Positions 59,526 to 64,000 of a stretch of DNA of 64,000 bases are shown in pieces; positions within the stretch are counted from its first letter, which is position 1, and each line of letters starts with the position of its first letter. Source of the DNA: Hyaloscypha bicolor E (taxonomy: Eukaryota; Ascomycota; Leotiomycetes; Helotiales; Hyaloscyphaceae); contig NW_020194552.1 in NCBI RefSeq assembly GCF_002865645.1, positions 620,001 through 684,000 on the forward strand, in the 5' to 3' direction. The notes beneath the pieces were generated by a model, which worked only from the letters and a program-made list of their open reading frames with translations, was not told the DNA's origin and searched no databases. The position numbers were made by a program, and so were the translations under genes.

Positions 59526-60198
59526 GTGATGTTGCGGGGGAGGTAGATATTTCACCGTTAATTGATGCTTCACTGCATGAGCAAATGCCTGGCTTTATAC
59601 CTTCATCAACAGTTCAGGTTTGATCAAACTAGTCAAAGCCACTCGCGGTGTACTGTCCCGAGGGCGAGGTTTCGGGCCGCGATCTGGTTCATCTCCAGGA
59701 AAAGTAGCGATGCACCCCATGGAGAACGGGGACGGCCTGGGGCTCTATGGCCCTGGGGAAGAAATGGGCTCTGGATGTGGCCAGGGTGAGAAATGTGGAG
59801 TGGGGAAATGCCGCTACCAAGGGGTAGGTGAGTGGGTTAGCGGCGGCGAACTTGTCTTTTGATTGGGTTGGTGGCCGCCTTGGGAGCCCTCTTAGACTAC
59901 ACTCTACCCGCCCCTAACTTCTAAACCCCTCAATATCTAATTTCCATTGAGTTGTTAGGTTGGCAAACTTGGTTTTCTTGGCTCATCTAAATGATGTGTC
60001 TCTAGTAACATTTAGAAGGACTACCGGATTGCTCAACAGTTTATAGAACATTCGATTTTGGACAACTCAAGATCGAAAGTGTCTACGGTGCAGCATCCAA
60101 AATATTCAAGGATCAGGTTGAGATTAGGCTTACAGATGTTGTTTGATGTTTTAGAACATTCCAAATGGAATACATGGTCATTGAACATAGATGCTGGC
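59526..60198. other. intergenic region
   Basis: About 670 bases holding the promoter of the sugar transporter and the 3' end of the rhamnosidase-like gene. No RNA or repeat seen. Confidence 0.4.
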
Positions 60199-62282
60199 TT
60201 AAGTAACAAAATTATGACGCTCTCCGCCTGAAATGCCATCAAGCCACTCGTAGCCATCCTTATTCTCGCATTTGACACTTTCCTTCTTGCCTGTGCTCTT
60301 TGGCCCTCCACTTGTCAATACTGGTAACCGAACTCTTCCAGTTGTGCCTTCAGGAGCTTCTACCCAGCACGAAAAAACAATTCTTCCATTCTCCCTCGTC
60401 TTCCTCCAACCAGCTGAGTACTTCCCATGAGTACCCGTAAACCCTCCTTGACAATGCTCCAAATCCCCAACACAGGGTCTAAATTCCCAACTCTTACCTC
60501 CTGCATCGGTAAAATTGAGGCCAAGAAGCTCATAGGTTAAAACGAGAACCGGCCCGGTGGAGAAAGGATGGCAATGGGAGATATAACTCGGCTTATCTTT
60601 GTAAAATGGATAAGTGATTTTGCCATCTGCACCCCAGGCTTCGAGCATCGTGCTTCCAGTGCTTGCCGGATTGTTAATCATCCATCCCCAAGCAGTGCGG
60701 ATCATGGCCAGTGCATCGTTCATCCTGCTCGCGTGAATTAAGGCTTGCAATTCAAATCCCGAGATGAAAGGTGATACTGGGCCTGAACATTCAGGATTGA
60801 TTGGACCGAACGGACCCCACCTCTTCTTCAAGTTCGTGGTTATTATCTGAGCTCGTTCGTGAGTAGAGATGCCGAACCAACATGCCAAGGAATTCCCGTC
60901 TTGAGGATGGAGATAAGGTGCATTCAGGTTGTCCTTGTATAAACCAATTGAGGGGTCCCAAAATCGTTCCAGATTTGGTTTGAGCGTGGAGGCTATTTCC
61001 AACCACTGTGAAGCGAGGTCTGGAGACGCAAGTAGTGTTGCAAGAGGTGCCATTCTGAGAAGAGTTTCATGAAAGAGGATATTGCAGGAGAGATTGAAGC
61101 CTTCAACTGATGAGCGACCCCAGTCTAACTCTCCGGCGGAGTAATATAGTCCTTCATCAACCCGAAACTACAACGTAAGCACAAAACGTAAAATGTTGGT
61201 TTGGAAGTGAAACGCACTCTTGATACTGTTAACTGCATCCCTAAAACAAGTCCTTGCCACTTTGCCTTCAGCCACTCCAAGTCCCCTGTTAAGTGAAAGA
61301 AATGTCTGGCAACGAGCATTGTCCATAGATGATAAGAGTCGGAAATGTATGGCCAGTCTCCAGATTTTGCAAGCTCGCTGACACTGTCATGACAAATAGG
61401 CGGTCCTGCCCAAGGAAACTGTCCTCTCTCACTCTGGACATCGAAAAGTGTATCTAAGGCATTTCGCATAGAGATGGAGTCACCGATAGTAGCGAATTGT
61501 GACCAGACAACGATGGCGAGATCCCCAGCCCACACTGTCCTGTCCCTTCGAGGGGCGTCTGTAATTACCGTCTCTCCTGAAGTGCAGCAAATAGCATTGT
61601 TCAGCCAACCAGAATCAAGCTCACACCGTCGAGATTGATCTTTTGAAAGTGTCGACAGTTGATTGGTGTATGCGGATGCATACCAGAGGCGGTTGAGAAG
61701 CTCATCGTTGGAGAAGAAATACGATGAGTATGCTCTGAGGTTCTGCCAATGAGGCATGGAAGTGAAATATGCAGAGACTTCTTTGATCTCTAAGATTGCG
61801 CCAGGTGTCTTGGTGAAGATGGTGAGGTATCGATAGCCTCCCCTTTGCTTCTCCATCGGTACAGTGTATGTCTCATTTGGCCCCATTTGGAATTCGAAGT
61901 GTCCGTCTGAGACCGAAGGCCGCAAGGAAGAAGAATCATCGCTGTCAAATCCTACCCACTGCGAACTTTCAGCGTATGCCAATGCGACGGTTTGATCCGT
62001 TGATGTTCGACCACTTCTTAAAGTCACAGGCCCACAAACTTCCTTGCCGAAGTCGACGGTTATTGAAGAGTAGAGCTCGGAATATTTGACTTCATTGGAT
62101 TGCTTCAAGGCGTGAATAATGGTACTCTTGAAGTCAAGTAGATTGGCTTCATTCTCGACAATGCCGGTAGTTCGGTGGATGCGGATGGGGTATTGAGTTC
62201 GTGAAGCTGGCGAAAAGTTATACTGGTCCCACGGCCCTGGGAAGACTGGTTCAACACCTGCGGTGGATGTACGATCCTTCAT
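60199..62282 (-). CDS. GH78 alpha-L-rhamnosidase-like hydrolase
   Basis: Two exons, 62282-61218 and 61167-60199, join in frame across an intron (GTGCGT...TTGTAG) to about 677 residues. I chose the ATG at 62282 (MKDRTSTAG) because upstream in-frame sequence lacks family features. The GH78 signature DAPRRDR stands near residue 240 with WAGDLA after it. The second exon covers the remaining (alpha/alpha)6 barrel (STMLEAWGADGK, HCHPFSTGPVLVLTYELLGL) and a C-terminal beta domain. No signal peptide is visible, so it may act inside the cell on imported rhamnosides. It lies beside a sugar transporter and a Zn2Cys6 regulator, which fits a small catabolic cluster. Confidence 0.82.
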
Positions 62283-62600
62283 GGTAGATGGACGATAATG
62301 TTGTTGGAAAAAATAGATAAAAATGTGAGATTGAAGACCGAACCTACACTTCTGATGTCTTCTTCCCATTCGTCTTGCTCGGTATCTCCTGCACCGAGAT
62401 TCTGGTAGAAGAGGCGAAATAGGGGGTCTCGCCAAGTGCCCTGCGAGGCTCCGCCACTGGGGGGTGGGGGGCGCCACTTCGGCTTGGAGAACCCTGTAGC
62501 CCGGCAGACCCCACATGCTGCGGGCATGTGCCCAGTCAAATCCCATCTTCACCGCCGCGATCTTTTTTCTTCATCAAACATTCAGCATCTGTGCTTGGAA
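62283..62600. promoter_or_regulatory. divergent promoter of rhamnosidase and Zn2Cys6 genes
   Basis: 318 bases between two start codons that point away from each other. A G-rich tract lies near 62459-62472. CCCCACATGC and other GC-rich words are present, but no specific operator can be assigned. Confidence 0.4.
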
Positions 62601-64000
62601 ATGTCAGAGAAGCGGGCAAGGTCCAGTGCGTGCCGGAATTGCCGGTACTTTGCATACCTCACTCACCCCCTACCCACTCCCAACTACTTCGTACTCTAAG
62701 GAAAACTACTGACGACCCGCCCCAGGATTCGGAAACGCAAATGCCTGACAAATCCCTCTGATGAGGACAGAAATTGCCAATTGTGCAAACAACAATCCAT
62801 ACCCTGTAGCTTGACTCGTCGTATTGGGCAAACTCGCCCAATCGTCTGCGCAGATGATCAATTGTCACCTGCTACTACGAGTTGTGCAACAGCTTCATGT
62901 GTTCCTTCAGATGACCCAGTGTTGCCAATACCACCACGGCCAGTTCTTGGTGAGTTGGTGGAGCTCTATTTTCGATTCATACACGATGGACCACATACTC
63001 TCTTCCACGAACCGACATTTCTTTCCAGACTCGCCCAAAATATGGTTCCTAGTTTCCTGCTACTCGCAATGATCTCGCTCTCCAGCAGGTAAGACAGACA
63101 AGCCCGGAGTTCGGAAAACTCACCTAATGTCGAAGGTTTTCAACAAACGAGTACTTCGGCGATGATCCACGACCCTATGCTTTAGCATCTGCAACAGCAG
63201 CGATTGAACTGCTGCAAAAGGAGATGATGCGGCCAAGCCTGGAATCCGTCCAAGGATACATCTTAATCTCGCAACACCTAGGCGGAGAAGGTGATGTTCG
63301 AGCAAAGCATGTATGTACAGGCTTAGCCCGTCTACACTGCCAGTCTCTCCGTCTGTGGGACACATTAGGCATGACTCTACTCGAGCAGGAGACACGAAGA
63401 CGTACATATCTCTCCGTGGTTATCACGGGAAATTGGAGTACAGCGGATATGTCAATCGCGCCTGTGATCTCGGAATACCCGCCAGAAAACCTCAGCTTGC
63501 TAGACGAAGAGGATTTCCTCGCGTTGAGAGAAAGACTACCGCAACATGGCATCTGGACTCAAATGGCCAAGACCATTGATATCTTTCGCGAGATTCTCGA
63601 CATCATTATCCTCTTGGGCTCTGGGGAGACACTAGCCTCACAAATCAACAAAGTGGGTCTGCTGGCAAACCGGCTGGACCAGTGGGAGCAGAATTTACCT
63701 GCAAGATTAAAATACAGCCTTGAAAACTTGACGTTCTTCCAAGAGATTGGTTTCGGGAAAACATTTCTAGCTATGCATATCGGGTACCATCATTACCGAC
63801 AACTGCTTTATTTTCCTTTTCTGGATCCACGGAATGACAATCGACTCGCCTCGGAATGCAAGAAACACGCAATGGTGGTGTCGGAGATCGCTTCTCAAGG
63901 CGGGGAGCTGGTTTACTATATCATTGGGCATATTCTGGTTGTCAGCTCGAGCATTCACCTCCATACGTTGTTGCTTGGAGGAGGGGATGTTGACAGAGCG
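62601..64000 (+). CDS. Zn2Cys6 transcription factor, 3' end outside window
   Basis: The first exon, 62601-62644 (MSEKRARSSACRNC), joins at 62726 to IRKRKC, giving a zinc cluster C-x2-C-x6-C-x11-C-x2-C-x6-C (CRNCRIRKRKC, CQLCKQQSIPC). A second intron near 63091-63138 leads into the fungal transcription factor domain, with VELYFRFIHDGPHTLFHEPTF, YALASATAAIELLQKEM, HLGGEGDVRAKHVCTGLARL and LLEQETRRRTYLSVVIT. The frame stays open to the window end, so the C terminus is missing. It is divergent to the rhamnosidase gene, so it is a plausible local regulator of the sugar genes. Confidence 0.82.

Overview
This window comes from a filamentous ascomycete (Pezizomycotina). The evidence is short GT-AG introns of about 50-80 bp, fungus-specific families (NACHT/STAND and HET proteins, Zn2Cys6 and bZIP regulators, UstYa-like oxidases, PEX11C, GH78), and large AT-rich blocks whose retrotransposon remnants carry TAA/TAG in place of Gln and Trp codons. 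That last pattern is the mark of repeat-induced point mutation (RIP). The species cannot be named from the sequence.

Layout. 0-5.5 kb: a NACHT NLR-like gene and PEX11C. 6-13.9 kb: an ABCC transporter on the minus strand, broken by a solo LTR and a probable in-frame stop, then a complete three-exon bZIP gene. 14.5-33.8 kb: a RIP-degraded transposon block. It holds a Ty1/copia element (15660-22067) and a TA-flanked DNA transposon, here called X1 (22632-33826), into which a chromodomain Ty3/gypsy element (25484-33496) has inserted. 33.9-37.1 kb: a short gene-bearing island with a secreted repeat precursor peptide, a divergent multi-exon UstYa/DUF3328-like gene and a second protein with two HxxHC motifs. 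37.5-38.6 kb: AT-rich DNA with a long TTTTA microsatellite. 39.2-44.3 kb: a phytanoyl-CoA-dioxygenase-like gene split by X2 (40089-43291), a second copy of the same transposon in inverted orientation. 45-50 kb: a phosphotransferase pseudogene, a long-inverted-repeat element, and a secreted metallophosphoesterase/5'-nucleotidase. 50-54.4 kb: a HET gene, a second solo LTR, a TA-flanked MITE and a decayed Ser/Thr-rich gene. 54.8-64 kb: a Zn2Cys6 regulator, an NmrA-like gene, a sugar transporter, a GH78 alpha-L-rhamnosidase-like gene and a second Zn2Cys6 regulator cut by the window end.

Main discovery candidate. The island at 33.9-37.1 kb looks like a ribosomally synthesised peptide (RiPP, dikaritin-type) locus. 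A 103-residue precursor with a signal peptide carries five near-identical 11-13-residue units separated by Lys-Arg Kex2 sites. Beside it are two membrane-anchored proteins with paired HxxHC motifs, the signature of the UstYa oxidases that cyclise ustiloxin- and phomopsin-type peptides. The repeat units lack any aromatic residue and contain Asn-Asn-Thr sequons, unlike known dikaritin cores. Nearby genes that could belong to the pathway (ABC exporter, bZIP regulator, 2-oxoglutarate dioxygenase, kinase-like enzyme) are mostly damaged by transposons or small lesions. The locus is therefore either a decaying cluster or one reduced to its core. Two inverted copies of one DNA transposon bracket the precursor and UstYa genes.

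The right end (54.8-64 kb) reads as a plant-glycoside utilisation neighbourhood: extracellular or intracellular rhamnoside hydrolysis, sugar uptake and two Zn2Cys6 regulators.
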